Origin: Pleurodeles waltl
Taxonomy: Eukaryota; Chordata; Amphibia; Caudata; Salamandridae
NCBI RefSeq assembly: GCF_031143425.1
Contig: NC_090437.1
Span: 846,375,978 to 846,439,977, forward strand
Reading direction: 5' to 3'
DNA: 64,000 bases
This document shows positions 45,446 through 58,066 of the stretch, one piece after another (positions within the stretch are counted from its first letter, which is position 1; each line of letters opens with the position of its first letter). The position numbers were made by a program, and so were the translations under genes. The notes under the pieces were generated by a model, which did no database searches, was not told the origin of the DNA, and was given only the letters and a program-made list of their open reading frames with translations.

Positions 45446-46889
45446 GCAGAGAAGAACATAGCAGGAGACGCTATGAAGTCAATCCGACGCGCGATGCACC
45501 TCATTTAGATAGGTGAGCAGGTTGTTCCCGATCTCCTCCTGTTTCTCAGAGCAGTTTTTGACGATACATTTTTTAATTCCTCAGTTTGGGGATTTGTCCT
45601 TCTGGGCACCTTTAGCACCAAAACCAAGGATCTAGGACTGGTGGGATACCACTTGGTGGTTCAGGACTCACTCATGCTGGGTCCAGGTGTGGGTTCAAGA
45701 TGGTGGAAGCCTTTTATGTCTCTGTGGCTATAAACAAGAGGCCAGCAAATGCCCTAAGAGTCACTCTGGTAGTCCTGGGTTCAGGTGAAGATGCAGGGCT
45801 CAACAGCAGGGTTGGTCTCTAAGGGTTCAAGGCAGGCTCCAGGCAGCAAAGCAGTCCTTCCAAGTATAGCAAAGCAGTCTTTCAGAGTGCACAGCAGGCC
45901 ACAGCAGCAGGCAGTCCTCTGAGAGTCCTTCCACTCGTCAAGGAGTAAACTGAAGAGTAGGTCTGAAGGTCCTATTTCTATACCCTGGTGCCCTTCCTCT
46001 GGAAGGTAGGAGATGCTTTTGGAAAGGTTCTCTGAAGTGTATGGAATTTCATGACTCCCCTGACCGGGCTCAAAGCTGGCTGCAGTGGAAATGTGTGTGA
46101 AGGCAGAGCTCACACTATTCAGCTGCAAATGGGGCTGTGCTCATCTCTGCCTCCCATGCTGTCAGTAGATGGCCCATTGAGGCACATCTAATGCAGCTAT
46201 TATGTGACTGTCTGGGAGGAATTCATAAAGCCGAACTGTCAGCTACACCCAGCCATTTGACTCAAGGCTGCAGGCACACAAGGGCTAATACAGAAAATAC
46301 CAACAGTCTAAAAGTGGTATTTTCAAAGTCGTAATTGAAAAATCAGACATTAATGTTGAAGAGGATGTTTCATTTCAATTAGATATCAATATACCTGGTC
46401 ACATTTTTAATTGCAATGCACCCTGCCCAATGGGCTACCTAGGGTCTACCTTAGGGATGGCCTATATGCAAAAAAGGGGAGTTTGAGGCTTGGCAAGGGG
46501 TTTATATTGGCAAGTCAAATTAGCAATTTAAACCTGTATTGAGGCTGAAATGGCAGGCCTGAGACATGTTCTAAAGGACTACGTAAGCAGGTGGCATAAT
46601 AAGGTCTGCAGGCCCACTAGTAGCTTTGAATTTACAGGCCCTGTGTATGTGGTATACCACTATACAAGGGACTTACTAGTAAATGAAATTGCAAATCAGG
46701 TGTAAACCAGTCCAACAATGTATAGGTGATTGAGCACATGCACTGTGGCACTGTTTAGCAGTGGTAAAGGGCACAGAGTCCTAAGGCCAACAAACAAAAA
46801 AAATCAGCACAAAAAGTGAGGTAAGTAGGTCAAACGTTTGGGGAAGACTACACTAAGGCTAACAGGTATGACATGTGTCTCCCCCATCT

Positions 46890-47583
46890 GAAAGTGGGGA
46901 GAACTACCCAACCTCCTGGGAACTCTTATCAATAAGGCGGAAGCCCTGGATAGATCATCAGCATTGGAGTGGTCTGACCCAGGACAATGTTCCACTGTAA
47001 AGTCTATTCCCTGTAGGTAGGTTGACCACCTCAACAATTTTGGATTCTCACCCCTCATATGCATCATTCACCTGAGGGGCCTGCGGGCTGTCTGGACCCA
47101 GAAGTGAGTCCCATTTAAGTATGGTCTCAGCTTCTTCAGTGCAGGCACCACAGCAAAGGCTTCTCTTTCAATAGCACTGCACCTCTTTTCCCTGGGTGGT
47201 AGCCTCCTAGAGAAGAACGCTACAGGTTGGTCTAGGCCTTCCTCATTGAGCTGTGATAACATTGACATTATGCCATGCTCTGAGGTATCTGTTTGGACTA
47301 TGAATTCCATAGAAAAGTCAGAGACCTTAAAAACAGAGGCTGGGCACATGGCCAGATTGAGGGAGTCAAAGTCTTTCTGGCAAGCCTCGGTCCGGATCAC
47401 CTTCTTGGGTTGCTTCTTGGAAGTCAGCTCAGTAAAGGGGGGTAATGATGCCATACCCCTTAACCAGCCTCCTGTAATATCCTGTGAAGACCCTACCCTC
47501 ATTTTGAGTCTTTGCGGACTCACAGGCCACAATAGTTTCCATTTTGTCCTAAAGGGACACACAAGGTGTCCCAAGTACACCAC
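46890..47583 (-). pseudogene. Gypsy RNase H domain (largely readable)
   Basis: Hydrolyses RNA in RNA/DNA hybrids during reverse transcription. It begins with RT connection sequence (TELTSKKQPKKVIRTEAC), then FIVQTDTSEHGIMSML with a first acidic residue, PVAFFSRRLPPREKRCSAIE with the Glu, LRPYLNGTHFWVQT, and ends FTVEHCPGSDHSNADDLSR with the last Asp. A frame change at about 47068 joins the two halves. The LTR begins 26 bases past the end of homology. Confidence 0.8.
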
Positions 47584-47639
47584 AGATCACTGCCTTATTT
47601 GGTACTTACTGGCCTTGATAGCCAGACTTGCATGTTGCA

Positions 47640-48480
47640 GGGCATGAAGCATTTCCTGCAGGTCAAAGACATGGTCCTTCCAGCTCCTTCTGATGATAGA
47701 TATATCATCCAAGTGAGAGGAACTGAAGGCCTCCAAACAAGCTAAAGGGCAGCAGTTTAAACTGAAATTGTCCCTCTGGGGTGGAAACAGCTGACCCCTC
47801 TTAGGCCCCCTCAGTTAGGGCAATCTGCCAGTATCTTGAAGTCAAATCAAGTGTACTCAGGAACTTGGCATCCCCCAATCTGCCAATGAGCTCATTAGCT
47901 TGGGAGATGGGGCGACTAAGCACTCAAGTAGCCCCTGGTCCAGCTCAGTGGTGCTGGCACTAAAAGCTGTCCTACCAGGCACCACCCCAGAACTCTGGTT
48001 CTGCGTGGACTACATGGGGCTCAGCTCAATCATTAAGACTGATGCCTAGAGGGACTTCAAAGTTGATCAGTCTTACTGACTGAGCTGAACCCCCTTTAGT
48101 TTAAACAGAAGCGGAGTTCTGGGGTGGTGGCCAGTGGAGCAGCTTTTGGTACCAGCACCCCGGGCTGGACCAGGGGCTAATGGAGTGCTCAATTACCCCT
48201 AATTCCAACATTCTAGAAACCTCCTCTTTGATGCTAGCCCTCACTTTGTCAGATAGCCTGTACATTTTATTTTTCACAGAATGGCTGTCTCCAGCATCAA
48301 TGGCATGGGTGCACAGATGTGTAAGTCCAGGAGAGAGGGAAATCAGAGAGGAAAACTGTTCCAATAACTGCCAACAGTCCCTTTACAGTTATGGGGTCAA
48401 GGTAGGGGAGAAGTTGGAACCCTCCACTGACCCATCTTTTTCTTTAATGACAGGAGGTCAGGGAGAGGGTCACTTTCCTC
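47640..48480 (-). pseudogene. Gypsy reverse transcriptase, rearranged
   Basis: N-terminal part: LTHLCTHAIDAGDSHSVKNK, LSDKVRASIKEEVSRMLELG and GVIEHSISPWSSP (48330-48160). The part with the second palm strand (WFCVDYMGLS) is present in plus orientation at 47990-48030 because of an inverted duplication. The active-site block on the minus strand near 47705 reads SHLDDISII, with both Asp kept. Several stops. It directly continues the integrase C-terminal region, with VTMLLVTDDG-like text at 48520-48490. Confidence 0.75.
47900..48208. repeat. Inverted duplication of an RT segment, 144-bp arms
   Basis: 47900-48043 and 48066-48208 are reverse complements with moderate divergence, separated by 22 bases. 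Both encode the same RT segment, one on each strand. See the finding. Confidence 0.85.
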
Positions 48481-49720
48481 CTCCTGCCCATCATCCGTCA
48501 CCAGCAGCATGGTGACCGCTGGCCTCTCACAGTGTGGCTTGAGGTGGTTAATATGGAATACCCTTAACGGGTTTCTGGTGGTCTTGACATCTACCAGGTA
48601 GGTGACCTCCCCCTTTCTTTCAGATATCTAATAAGGCCAAGCCTAATGGCTTTTAAGGGCCCTGGGTTCCACAGGTTCCTTCAACCACACTGTCTGCCCA
48701 GGTTGAAATTCCACGGGGTATCCGTCTAGTCGTACCACTGCTTCATAACTTCCTGGCTAGCCTTGATGATCTCACAAGCTTCCTTCCAGAACTTGGCCAT
48801 CTGGTTCCTGAGGGCTAGCATTTAACTAACCACTTCCTAGGGGGGAGGGGTTCTTGGGAGCTTGCTCCCACCTCTACTTGATCAGACAGAGAGGTCCCCT
48901 AACACAGTAACCATACACAAGTTCAAAGGAGCTAAATCCGACCTCCTTCTGTGGCACCTACTTGTACAGGCATGGTAAGAGGATGCCCACTTCCATCTTA
49001 TGGGCTCAGACAGGCCCATAATCATGCCTTTTAGTTTTTTTTTTTAACCAAGCCCTTTGATTTGTGGATGGTAAGTTGTTAAGAACTCCACAGTCCTTCC
49101 ACGCTGAATTTATGTATGCAGACATGAGGGTGGTGCCCTGGCAGACACCACCTCTTTGGGGGATCCCACCAGGGTGAAAATTCCCATCAGGACACTGGCT
49201 ACTGTAGGTATAGTTCAGTCACAGTTCTCAAAGGGATGGCCTCTGGGAATCTTATAGGATGGTTCACCAAGCTCAGGTTAAGCCTGCTGCCTAAGACTGT
49301 CTTGGAGCTCAAGAGCCCAACAATGTTGATGTCCACCCTTTGAGAGGGGTTGCCAATGGCAGGTAAGAGATTATGGGGAGCTTTCAGCTTTTTCCTTGCC
49401 TTCTCACTGGCCTGACAGGCTAGGCAAGTAAGTCCTGCAAAATGCATCTGTGTAAGTCCTACAAAAGCATCTGAGTAGCTCATGAGCCAGCTGCAGTAGC
49501 AAGACCCAGTAGTATTGAGGGACTACCACAGATGATTGCCTCATGCACAGGTGGCTTAGGCATACTATATAGGAGTATTGTCTCCTAGCATATAAGGTGA
49601 TCTCCAGTGGTATTACCAGCTGCCTGGGCTACAGCATGTTTCCTCATGCCTGCCAACGTTGGGCAGTCATTCTGTGCCTTAAAGACTCCTACATGGTGGG
49701 TTCCCCAGCAAACTCTGATT
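48481..49720 (-). pseudogene. Gypsy integrase (broken), located before RT
   Basis: Integrates the DNA copy. On the minus strand, 49680-49560 has CPTLAGMRKHAVAQAAGNTT, the usual lead-in; then GLTCLACQASEKARKK (zinc-finger Cys pair) and PSQRVDINIVGLL with the first catalytic Asp near 49330, followed by HPIRFPEAIPLRTV. Later blocks are in several frames: TTYHPQIKGLV near 49070 and the C-terminal LTTSSHTV near 48540. The domain is degraded by many stops. Confidence 0.7.
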
Positions 49721-50216
49721 GGTCACCAAGGGAGGTAATGCCCACCCTGGTAGGCTCTAGGGCAGCATCCTCCTCCGCCCCATCCACCTGTACCGTGGGA
49801 CATTCAGGGGCTGGTTTCACACACTCTTTGCTCTTCTGTGAGTGCCATTTTTCAAAGCTCCAGACCTCATTGACTCCTCTCCTGGGCAGCAATGGACCTG
49901 GTGGTTACACAGACCCACTCAGGCAACCCGAACATTTCCAGGTATGACCTGAGCTCTACTTCCTTCCAGGCAGTGCATTTCAGAGTATTCCCTTGCAGAC
50001 AATCCAAAGGCGTGGCAAGGCTAAAACCACCCAGTTTGCCCCTGGGACAGACAGAAAGACTGTATTGCCCCTTATGGGGTGGAGCTATGACCATATAACT
50101 GGGTGGGCTGCCTCCCTTTTTGTTTGCCAAATTAATCCATGGTTTCCATGTGGGGCAGAAAGGCTAGTGCCAACGCGTTGGGGAGGGAACACTTGTTTAG
50201 GCCTTGGGGTGGGGGC
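49721..50216 (-). other. Probable upstream pol/gag remnant of the minus-strand element
   Basis: An open minus frame of 87 codons (50130-49870) and a shorter one (49892-49692) precede the integrase. No retropepsin triad or zinc knuckle can be seen, so the function is unassigned. The last 20 bases before the plus LTR are purine-rich on the plus strand (GGGGTGGGGGC). Confidence 0.35.
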
Positions 50217-52254
50217 TGTTAGATCTGTCAGTCTTATGGTGGTCTTCCCCCAGACGTTTTGCCGTTAGCCTCACATTTTTGCTGTATCTTTGTTGTTAGC
50301 CTTATGACTCTGAATACTTTACTACTGCTAACCGGTTTTGAAATGCGTCTTTCTTCTAAACATGGCAACATTGCTGTGTGCACAATTGACATGTTTAATT
50401 TACTTGTAATTCCCTTGTAAAATGGTATAGCACATACCCAGGGCATGTAAATTAAACGCCTCTAGTAGGTCTACAGCACTGACTGTGCCACCCAATTAAG
50501 TACCCCTGTAAATATGTCTCAGGCATGCCACTACAGAGCATGTGTGTGCAGTTTTACTGTCACTTTGACCTGGCATTTAAAACCTCTTGCCAAGCCCTAA
50601 ACTCCCTGTTTATTACATATGTCACCCCTGAGGTAGGCCCTAGGTATCCCATATGACAGACTGCTATGTAAGTAAAAGGCAGGACATGTACTTTTAAGTA
50701 TTACATGTCCTGGTGGTGTAAAACTCCCAAAGTAATTTTTCACTATTCTAAGACCTACTTCTCTCAAAGGCCAGCATAGGGAATTCCTTAATATACTTTG
50801 AAGCTGTAATTCCTCATCAGGAAGGGGTGGCTGGGTCATGTTTCATATCTTTGAAATGGAAATGATTAAACCTCTTTAGTGGTAAAGTCAGATTTAACAT
50901 TGCTGTTTTAGAAATGCCACATTTAGAAAGTGGGCATTTCTCTACTCTTAGTGCTCTGTGTACTGTTCAGCTTGTCTCCAATACACATTTGGAGTAGATG
51001 ACAGCTACACGTTGTGGATTCCTGCTAGACAGCAACAAATGCAGGAAGGCTATTAGTGTTTGAGCACTCATCTGTATATATCCGCATTTTGATGGGCCCT
51101 CCTGGGCAGGAAGGGTGGAGGGGAACTGACACACATGATTAGGGAAGTGCCTGTCCCCACACAAAGGGGTGATTACAACTTCCTGGCTGTCTGGAGTCAG
51201 GACTGGTCCAGAAAGGATCTCTGTGCACTTCAAAGATCCTTCTTTAAAGCCACCCTCACATCAAAGGCAATTTGTGGTATAAGTACTGGGTCTCTGACCC
51301 ACTAAAATCAGACAGTTTTGGGCTCATAACCAAGCTCTGCCAGAGGAACTTCTGTGCTGCCTAAAGGCCTCAACTGTACTGCTTTTCTGAAAGGACTGCT
51401 TTTCTGCTTTGTTGCCCTAGTGCCTGCTACTCCCTGACTCTGATGAAGGAGAAATTAACTCTGCCTTCTTTCCAAGTGATATCCAAGAGCTTGCTGGGTC
51501 CCCTCATTCACAAAGTCTCAGGACCATCAAGGACTTCACCACTATACTGCTGCCATGGTACTCTACCATCTGTGAGCCCAGCAAAAGCACTTGTTAAGGA
51601 GCCTATTGTGACCGATAGGCAGCTTGGGCAGCTACATAATAAGTGCTTTGCGTGGAGCAGAGAACGAGCAATTTTGCACCTCCATAATCAAGCTCTCTGC
51701 TGTAACCATTAAAGCCACTACATGAGCTCTCTGTTGTACTAAGGGGCGCCTCAGTGCCTAAGGGAAACCCTTCCAGCCTGGTGCTTCCAGGGTGCCTTGA
51801 CAACAGGAGCTTCATCAGTGTGCTCCCTTTGATTAGCAGATTGGCAAGCCTATATCGAACTCTGCCAGTGCGGCCCATCCCCACTTTGCCTTATCGCTGC
51901 AGAGATCCCATGATGCAGGTCCTCCTGCTATGGAAAAAGGTATTGTAGCACACCCGAGACCCGTGTGATCTCTACTGCTGACCGGTGCAACATCATAAAC
52001 TCATTTGTTAGTGACTACTGAAACCCTGCTTTCTGTGTTCCCACGTTGAAAGAATTCACTTATCTTTCACTAGCATTACCATGAGAAACAAATGTATCTT
52101 TGAGAACAGTATTTACTGAATGTCATAACTTGAAAAGTATACAGTGGATTTTGGTTGTTTTGGTCATGATTTACTCAGATAAATATTCTCTATTTTTCTA
52201 AACTCATGTGGTACCTTCATTGTGTTGCTGTATAAGTGTGTTGCACAAACACTT

Positions 52255-52269
52255 TACACATTGACTCTT
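52255..52269. repeat. Target-site duplication of the L1, left copy
   Basis: TACACATTGACTCTT, repeated exactly at 60436-60450. The uninterrupted LTR relatives have this block once. Confidence 0.9.
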
Positions 52270-52734
52270 TTTTTAAAAACTTTTCTTTTATTGTTAATAA
52301 CACAATATGATACAGAGTCAATGGGATCAGGGTCCCGTCAATCGGGAGTAATTACACATCAGTGATATTAGGAAACCGAAGGAGAAGAAAAAACTCGTAA
52401 GGCACAAACAAGGTATCAGTCATAATATAAAAACTTGAGGTAGAGTTCACTTCCAATATATTTTAGGCTATGTGGGGGGGTTTAAAGAGGGTAAAGATAT
52501 GAGGGTAAAGGGTAGGTTGTACCTGTTCAGACGAAAGGACCGGGGAGTGCCACCCTGGGAAGCGAGGGATGTTGCTGCACGGATAATGGGTGTTGCAGCT
52601 CATGTCAACTCTGTGGTCAGTTTCGGTTGGGACCAGGTGACTAGCAGACGACATAGGGAAAAGGATCTACCCTGGAGGTCTGTTTGGAGCGTTGCTGGAA
52701 GGCGACGTTCGGACTCTAGTGGGTATTTTAGAAA

Positions 52735-53050
52735 GAGACGTGGGGATAAGGGGCGAGAGGGAGAGAGAAAGAGAGAGAGAGAGGAAAGAAAGTAAGAAAG
52801 AGGGAAAAGGAGAAAAGAAGAAGAAACAGTAGGAAAAGGGAGAGGGAGAAGGGGAAGAAGAGGAAAGAAAAGGAAGAGTGGGAGAGGAGAAAAGAATAGA
52901 AAAGAGAGGGAGAGAAGGGGAGATAAGGAGGGGGAGAGGGGGAAAATACAGAGGGAGGGGGAGGTACGGGATCGAGGGGGAGAGGGGGGAAGAGACGCAT
53001 GTGGGGGAGGGGAGGGAAAGGGAAGGGAGAAGGGAACAGTGGTGTTTCCG
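52735..53050 (-). repeat. Polypurine/polypyrimidine tract in the L1 3' UTR
   Basis: The plus strand is almost pure A/G (GAGAGGGAGAGAGAAAGAG and similar); the L1 sense strand is C/T. It explains the Ser/Leu/Pro/Phe-rich open frames here. Confidence 0.85.
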
Positions 53051-53059
53051 GGTAGGGCA

Positions 53060-56000
53060 CTATTGCCCCCTTGTGAGGAAGGGAGCCCATACCTGTAGGA
53101 ACAATTGAGCTTGGTCTTGTAAGTTATAGATGATCCGTTCATGCATAGCAGTGCGGATCATGGCTGTAATCCATTCCTCCGGGCTTGGGGGGGTCTCTGA
53201 CCGCCAGTGTCTGAGAATGCAAATTTTTGCAGTTGCTAACGCTGTGTGCAACAGTCTCTTGTGTGGTCTAGGGAGGTCTGGTAGGGAGGTAGTATCTTGC
53301 AGAAGTATAAGGGCAGGAGGAGGAAGTGGTGACGGAAGTGACATTACTTCAGCCAGAGTGGAGCTCACAGCATCCCAGAGTGGTCGTACTGTTGTACAGT
53401 TTACTAAGATATGTATCAGGTCACAGGATATTTCTGGACATCGCCAGCAGTTCGCATGCGGGAGGAGTCCGGTCCTATGCAGTTTTGCTGGGGACCAGTG
53501 CCATTCATGTAAGATTTTGAAGAGGCAGAATTTCAAGCGTGCTTCCCGGGTGCCTCTGTCTAGTGTCTCTAGGGTAGCTTCCCAATCATCTGGGTCTAGA
53601 TCCTGCTGCAGCCTGGTTTGCCACCGTAGACGTAGTTTGTCCATTAGCGGTTGGGAGTAAAGCCGTCGAATAATTAGATCATATAGACCCGACATTACTC
53701 CCTTGCATTGTCCCCATTGCTGCAGGTAAGCCACTATCGGTGAGGGCAGGGATCCCCGCTGTGGAGGTGTCTTCCCTTGGGAGAGACAATGCTTGAGTTG
53801 CATGTATCTCCATTCCTGGTTCGGGTGTAGGCCGAACTCCTCCCGTAGCTTGGGGAAGGGTTTGAGCACATCGTTCTCCAGGACCTGTGAGAGGGTGAGG
53901 ATGCCTGCCTGTTTCCATTGCGGCCAATGGAGTACCTCGCCACCTATGCGTAGGCCACTGTTGTTCCACAGGGGCGCTTGGGCATGTATGAGGGGGTGGA
54001 CCCCAAACAGTCGGTGGGCCCTTTGCCAGGATGCCCTGGTCGCCGCCAGGATAGGATTCACTGAGTTAGTGGCTGGGAGGTCTGCACGGTAGGGTCCACG
54101 AGTCCTTCGTTCGCAGTCAGGAGTCGTTTTTCCACTGCTATCCACAAGGGGGGATCTGGTATATTCGATAGTGTATTGGATAACTGAGACATTTGGAGGG
54201 CTAAAGAGTAGTGTTCCACTGATGGGAGTCCCATTCCCCTTTTTATGCGGCGGGCCAAAAGCTTGGCTGGTGATAGCCGCGGCCGCATTGTGCCCCACAC
54301 GAATGATCTAATTAGTGCATCAATGCCTCTTAGTGTGGAGAGGGGCACTTGTAAGGGCAGGAGACCTAGGATATAGGTGAAACAGGGTACCGTCACCATT
54401 CTAACCGCTTGTACTCTGCCCCACATGGAAATGCCTAACTGGGTCCATTTCGCAAAGTCCAGTTTCATCCGCGTGATGAGAGGGTCAATGTTGTCCGCAA
54501 CCATGTGTGCCAGTCCAGGGTTAACAAGCACTCCTAGGTATTTAAGACGTTTTGGCGTCCACCGGAATGGGTAGCCTAGGAGTGCCGCTTTTGTGGTTAC
54601 TCGCGATAGCGGAAGTGCCTCGCTTTTGTCCCAGTTAATACGGTATCCCGATAGGGCTGCGAAGTCCTCGATTACCTCTAATAGGGCCGGTATGGATCTT
54701 TCCAGGTCTGTGAGTGTTAAGAGGATATCGTCAGCATAGAGGTATATCTTGGAGGTGCCTTCGGGTAGTGGTAGGCCGGTTATGGAGGGGGAGGACCGGA
54801 TGGCTGCCGCCAAGGGCTCCATCGCCAAAAGGAACAGGAGAGGTGAAAGGGGGCACCCCTGCCGTGTACCCCTTTGGATAGGGAAAGGGTCTGAGAGGAA
54901 GCCTCCGCAGTTGACTCTGGCCGCGGGTTGATCATAGAGCAGTCGTACCATGGAGATAAATTTGTTGCCTAGGCCAAATCTCTCTAAGGCTGAAAAGAGG
55001 TGGGGCCATTCTATGCGGTCGAACGCTTTTTCGGCGTCTAAGGACAGGGCCAGCGCCGACTCCGGGGAGTCTCTGGCCGCCCATAAGGTATGGCATAGGG
55101 TTCGTAGGTGGTTCCTAGACGTGCGGCCCGGTACAAACCCCACCTGTGTATAGTGTATTAAGGACGGGATTACTTTACGTAGTCTGTTTGCCAGGACGCT
55201 TGCTAGAATTTTGATGTCCCCGTTTAGTAGAGAGATGGGTCGGTAGCTGCCACATAATAAAGGATCTCTCCCAGGCTTCGGTATGACAGCTATTGTGGCA
55301 TTGTTGGATATGGCCCCTAATGTCTGTGTTTCGCAGGCTTCATTGAGGGCTTCGCATAGGATATCAATCGCCTCTGCCCCTACCCATTTGTAAAATTCTG
55401 CAGGGTATCCATCCTCTCCAGGTGATTTGTGGTACGGGAGGTCAGAGATGGCTTTATCTATCTCCTGTCTGCTTATTTCCCCTTCTAATAGGCTACGGCC
55501 CTCGTCTGTTAGGGAGGGGAGGTCTAGCTTCTTTAAAAAGGTGGTAGCTTGCGCTAGGTTAGTCGTGGTTTCCGGCGTGTAAAGGTGTCTATAGAATTGG
55601 GCAAATTCATTTGCAATGGCCTGCGGGTGGGTCAGTATGTCCCCGGAGGGAGAGCGAATGGCTGGGATGGCTAGGGCGGCTGCTCTTTGACGGAGTTGGG
55701 CTGCGAGCAGTCGTCCCGCCTTCTCACCCTGTTCAAAGTGTCTCCCTTGGAGTCTCTGTAATGCGAATTCGGTCTGGGTGGTGTATAGCTCATTAAGGGC
55801 CATTTGTGCTTGCTGTAAACTTCGGCGGCCTGGAAGGGAGGGGTGTGCCATATATTGTCTGGTTAGTCGGCGTATGTTGAGTTCCAGAGCCGATTGTTGC
55901 TCTTTTCTGTCTTTGTTCGCTATCGCCGCATCCCGCATGAGCTGTCCCCGTATCGAGGCTTTGGCTGCAGCCCACATAGTTCGACTCGAATCAACCGTAC

Positions 56001-57098
56001 CAAGGTTGTCTTGGGCGAAAGTGGTCGCATGATCCTGTAGCTGCAACTTACCTTGGGGGGATCGATATCGATGGATCGCTAATCTCCAGGGTTTTCGGCC
56101 CGGGGATACCAGGCCTAAGCGGATGGCTATAAGGACTTGGGAGTGGTCTGATAGGCCTCTCTCCAGTATATCGTCTTCCAAGGTGTGGGCCATAAGATTG
56201 TGGGATAGGAGATCCGTGATTGGGTGCCGTGCACCGGCGAGAGAAAGGTAAATTCTCTGTCCGTTGGGTGAGTCAGCCTCCAGTGGTCAACCAAACCGTT
56301 ATCCGCGAGTATATCAGACTGGATGGCCCTGTCTGCGTTGTTACTCGTGTCTAGAGGCCCCGTCCTGTCCAATGCTGCGTCCCTTGCTAGGTTCCAGTCT
56401 CCTCCTATAACGTAACGGGATGCCCCTATCTCGGTTAGAAGTCGATTGAGCTGGAGAAAGAAGAGGCGTTTGGGACCTGTTGGTGCATAGACTGATCCCA
56501 CACACAATGTTGAGTCCCCGATTTTCAGTTTGGTAAATATGTATCGGCCCTCGGGGTCTGTCCACGATTTGACGACCGTGAAAGGGAGGGTTTTGCGGAA
56601 GAGAATCGCCACCCCGCTTTTTCTTGGGACATTCTCCGTATCGGGTGTGGGTGGGGTGCAGCTAAACAAGACGATTCCCACCCAGTCACGTCGTAATCTA
56701 TCAGATTCAAGACTGTCTAGGTGTGTCTCTTGTAATAAGGCGATGTCTGCCTGCTCAGAATTAAGGTAGGATAGGACTTTCTTTCGTTTGATGAAGAGGG
56801 TAAGGCCGTTTACGTTCCATGATATCACCCTGAGGGGAACTACCGGTGCTCCCATCTGGTTGGGTATCCTTGTTTCCTGTGTCCGCCCACCCGGGGGTAT
56901 GAGCTCGGGGGAGTGGGGTGGACTCTGTGAACTGAAGAGGATGCTGGGGAGAGGGAAGAGGGGGGGGAAGGGTGGGTGGTGGGCGCGTTGGATACGAAGA
57001 GGAGTTGAAAAGGGAATAAAGAGAAGACAGTGGGGGGGAGAAGAAATGAAAAAAAGAAGGTAAAGAGGGGAGACCGGGATACAAATCCCGAAGTACAC
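53060..57098 (-). pseudogene. L1 ORF2: endonuclease, reverse transcriptase, Cys-rich tail (two frameshifts)
   Basis: Cuts the target and copies L1 RNA. The likely start is Met at 56855; the frame opens at 57098. The AP-type endonuclease has VISWNVNGL, IALLQETHL, GSVYAPTG, VIGGDWNLA and ERGLSDHSQV. A frameshift lies near 56205-56215. Reverse transcriptase (about 55500-54600) has KSPGEDGYPAEFYK, SYRPISLLNGDIKI, ALALSLDAEKAFDRIEW, GTRQGCPLSPLLF and IYLYADDILL with both catalytic Asp. A second frameshift near 54095 leads to the C-terminal part, which has a CWRCPEISCDLIHILVNC Cys/His motif near 53400 and ends at 53060. All catalytic motifs I looked for are present, so only the two frameshifts prevent a full product. 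Confidence 0.92.
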
Positions 57099-58066
57099 GA
57101 ACTTTGACCGGCGGGTCTAAAACCTAGGCCGAATGAGCTTCGACGCCCAGCCAGCGGGCCCCGCGCCGGGGGGGGGGGCAAGAAGAGGGGGGGGGGCGCC
57201 CATGAGGCGCCCCAGACCTCCGCGTGGGTGCATCCAATTATGTCCGGGGGGGTGTGGAATGTGTTTGTGACCAGAGGATGGGGGGAGGAGGGGAGGTCGC
57301 ATGGTGGCCACGTCCCTTTGTGGGGGGGGGATGGGGGAAGCGCGAGGAAAGGACAGGGGCAAGTATTGTTGTTACGGAGGTCGCTTCCCCTTGGTTATTT
57401 TGAGGGGTTGTGACATGTATATGCTCTGGGACTTGGCATCTGTGGTCTGTTCTGCTTTGCGCCAACACCCATCATTATGTCACTATTGCGTTTGTTAGTA
57501 GATCGGGGTCTAGAGCTCAAAACCCAGTTCAGAATCGTTTTGCCCCAACCCTGCCAGGGCAAGCCAGTAGTGTGCAAGGGTATTGCGTCAGTTCCCATAT
57601 TTTCCAGAGGACGTTATGGATCCTGATTCTAGATGGGAGAAGTGATACGGTACATGGAAAGTGTTACCCGGCATGAAAGGGAGGGACGTTGAGAAACAAA
57701 AGTAATCGGGGGCCAACAAAAACTATCACACAATCTGAACAGTCTAAGCAGTCTGAGGCGGTTAAAGCCTTCTGGGGGGGGGGGCGGTTCTCCGTGGTTC
57801 CATGTCTGAGGAGTGTACATTAAAGTAGAGTACTCATCATGTCTCTGTGTCTGGGCTTTTTCATCAAAGTTCCTATGTTTCCTGCAACATTTCTATGGCA
57901 GTCTGTGGTTGTAGATATCGAGGGCTTGTAGGAAAACTGTGTCCATGTTGGTTTCAGGTAGTAGGCACCTAGGGTTTCAAAGGGGATCGGGACTTGTCTC
58001 TGTCCGGCAGTTGTGTGTGCATCGCCACCGCCTGTAGGACTTGGCCTCTGTCATCAAAACTTTTTG

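Larger units (their letters stand above)
44271..46864 (-). repeat. 3' LTR of the minus-strand Gmr1-like element
   Basis: On the minus strand it starts TGTTAGCC at 46864 and ends AATTTCTCACA at 44271. Blocks agree in order with the plus LTR at 50217-60595 (GTCTTCCCCAAACGTTTG, ATTTACTAGTAAGTCCC, ACATGTCTCAGGCCTGCC, TGCTTTACACAATGCC). Length is about 2.1 kb after removal of the insertion at 44960-45445. Confidence 0.75.
44271..50140 (-). mobile_element. Gmr1-like Gypsy-class LTR element with integrase upstream of RT
   Basis: Minus strand. Integrase blocks (49700-48480) come first, followed by reverse transcriptase (48364-47640), RNase H (47583-46890) and a 3' LTR (46864-44271). In most Gypsy elements integrase is last. 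The reversed order is the hallmark of the Gmr1 group first described from cod. The 5' half with gag is missing: the sequence ends against a plus-strand LTR at 50217. The LTR contains a 486-bp insertion. Confidence 0.75.

Noticed and set aside
52600..53142. 180-codon Ser/Leu/Pro-rich minus frame
   Set aside because: It is translation of the polypyrimidine 3' UTR of the L1.
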